From positions 1 to 21,559 of IMG/VR virus record IMGVR_UViG_3300017772_000165: 21,559 nucleotides of DNA; one strand, written 5' to 3'. Below the pieces are notes generated by a model. That model saw only the letters and a list, made by a program, of their open reading frames with translations, did no database searches and was not told the DNA's origin. Positions 21,012 to 21,559 of the stretch are shown here, in pieces; the stretch's first letter is position 1; the number at the start of each line of letters is the position of its first letter. Position numbers and translations under genes: made by a program. This DNA is from a virus.

Positions 21012-21559
21012 ATGGCAACATCTTCAGCACCTCCGGTGTTTAATGACAACAAGGCCGCGGTATTCCGCCGTCTTGACCCAGCGAAATACACTTCATTGGG
21101 TGACTTTATTGACGAAATCAATGCTCCTGACAATCGTGATCAGTTGGTTAAAACTTATGGTTACCAGCAGATCTCAGGTGGTTTAACGGGGTTCCTAAAC
21201 CTTACAGGCGCCGTACGCGCAAGCGGTACCGCCGATGAGGTTCAATACTGGGAAGAAACTCGTCTACACTCTTACGCAACTGTAAACCCAACGGCAACAG
21301 CGGCTTCTACTGCAACTACATTAGTAGTGAAGAAAGCAACTGCTGACGCTAACGTATTGCGTTTGAACGATGTAATCTTATGGGGTGGTGAGCACCGCAT
21401 GATGGTTACTGCTATCTCTCCAACTGGTGAGATCGGTCACAATGCAACTGCTGACTACACTCTTGAGTCTTTAAGTGGTAACATCGGCGCTACTGCTGCT
21501 ACTACTGCTGTTAACCTACCTGTGATTGGTAACTTGTTTGCACAAGGATCTGATCAAAA
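21012..21559 (+). CDS. major capsid protein, N-terminal part (cut by window edge)
   Basis: An open frame starts at ATG 21012, 20 bases after the scaffold stop, and runs off the right edge after 182 codons. The N-terminus is MATSSAPPVFNDNK, followed by VFRRLDPAKYTSLGDFIDEI. A beta-rich part follows with many Ala, Thr, Gly and Asn (ADANVLRLNDVILWGGEHRM near 114-133), as in HK97-type capsid proteins or their relatives. Placement after a scaffold-like gene supports the call. Codon use differs from neighbours: all seven Arg codons seen are CGC or CGT and Asn is mostly AAC, as expected for a highly expressed protein. With the C-terminal part missing, another abundant virion protein cannot be excluded. 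Confidence 0.78.
   Translation, partial: MATSSAPPVFNDNKAAVFRRLDPAKYTSLGDFIDEINAPDNRDQLVKTYGYQQISGGLTGFLNLTGAVRASGTADEVQYWEETRLHSYATVNPTATAASTATTLVVKKATADANVLRLNDVILWGGEHRMMVTAISPTGEIGHNATADYTLESLSGNIGATAATTAVNLPVIGNLFAQGSDQ

Overview
The window is a late (structural and packaging) region of a tailed double-stranded DNA phage. It runs from a fibre gene through terminase, portal and a giant collagen-like fibre to scaffold and major capsid protein. The host is probably a member of the Bacteroidetes, likely marine. Several genes are preceded by TAnnTTTG, the Bacteroidetes -7 promoter box, usually 20-23 bases before the ATG. I see no Shine-Dalgarno sequences, and neighbouring genes often overlap by 1-4 bases. 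Small basic proteins resembling ones common in marine phages fit an aquatic source. The marine label is inference.

Layout. (1) 1-547: end of an unknown rightward gene, then a leftward winged-helix gene that shares a promoter region with the next rightward gene. (2) 553-3555: beta-rich fibre-like protein, two unknown small proteins, a 2-oxoglutarate/Fe(II) oxygenase, a tandem GroES-like protein and a small helical protein, packed head to tail. (3) 3587-8557: large terminase, portal and a small beta-sandwich protein. (4) 8576-18363: a 2233-residue collagen-like protein carrying 13 copies of a 44-residue module, a 65-residue protein, a 750-residue three-domain enzyme and an overlapping sulfotransferase. 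(5) 18366-19694: five small rightward genes, three of them very basic, and one leftward gene at 19227-19385. (6) 19716-19750: a strong intrinsic terminator. (7) 19813 to the end: promoter, scaffold and the start of the major capsid gene, which is cut by the window edge.

The most striking content is region 4. The collagen-like protein is dominated by X-Lys-Gly triplets, the context recognised by collagen lysyl hydroxylases. The next large gene joins a GT4-like glycosyltransferase, a GT25-like glycosyltransferase (the family of collagen galactosyltransferases) and a C-terminal oxygenase with the residue signature of animal procollagen lysyl hydroxylase (PLOD). A sulfotransferase overlaps its stop codon. 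Together they look like a phage-borne collagen pathway: hydroxylate lysine, add one or two sugars, perhaps sulfate. The domain calls rest on visible motifs; the substrate link is inference from content and position.

No tRNA, CRISPR array, integrase, transposase or insertion sequence was seen. No stretch longer than about 300 bases lacks a gene. The longest gap between same-strand genes (19247-19451) is filled by the leftward small gene and a divergent promoter region.
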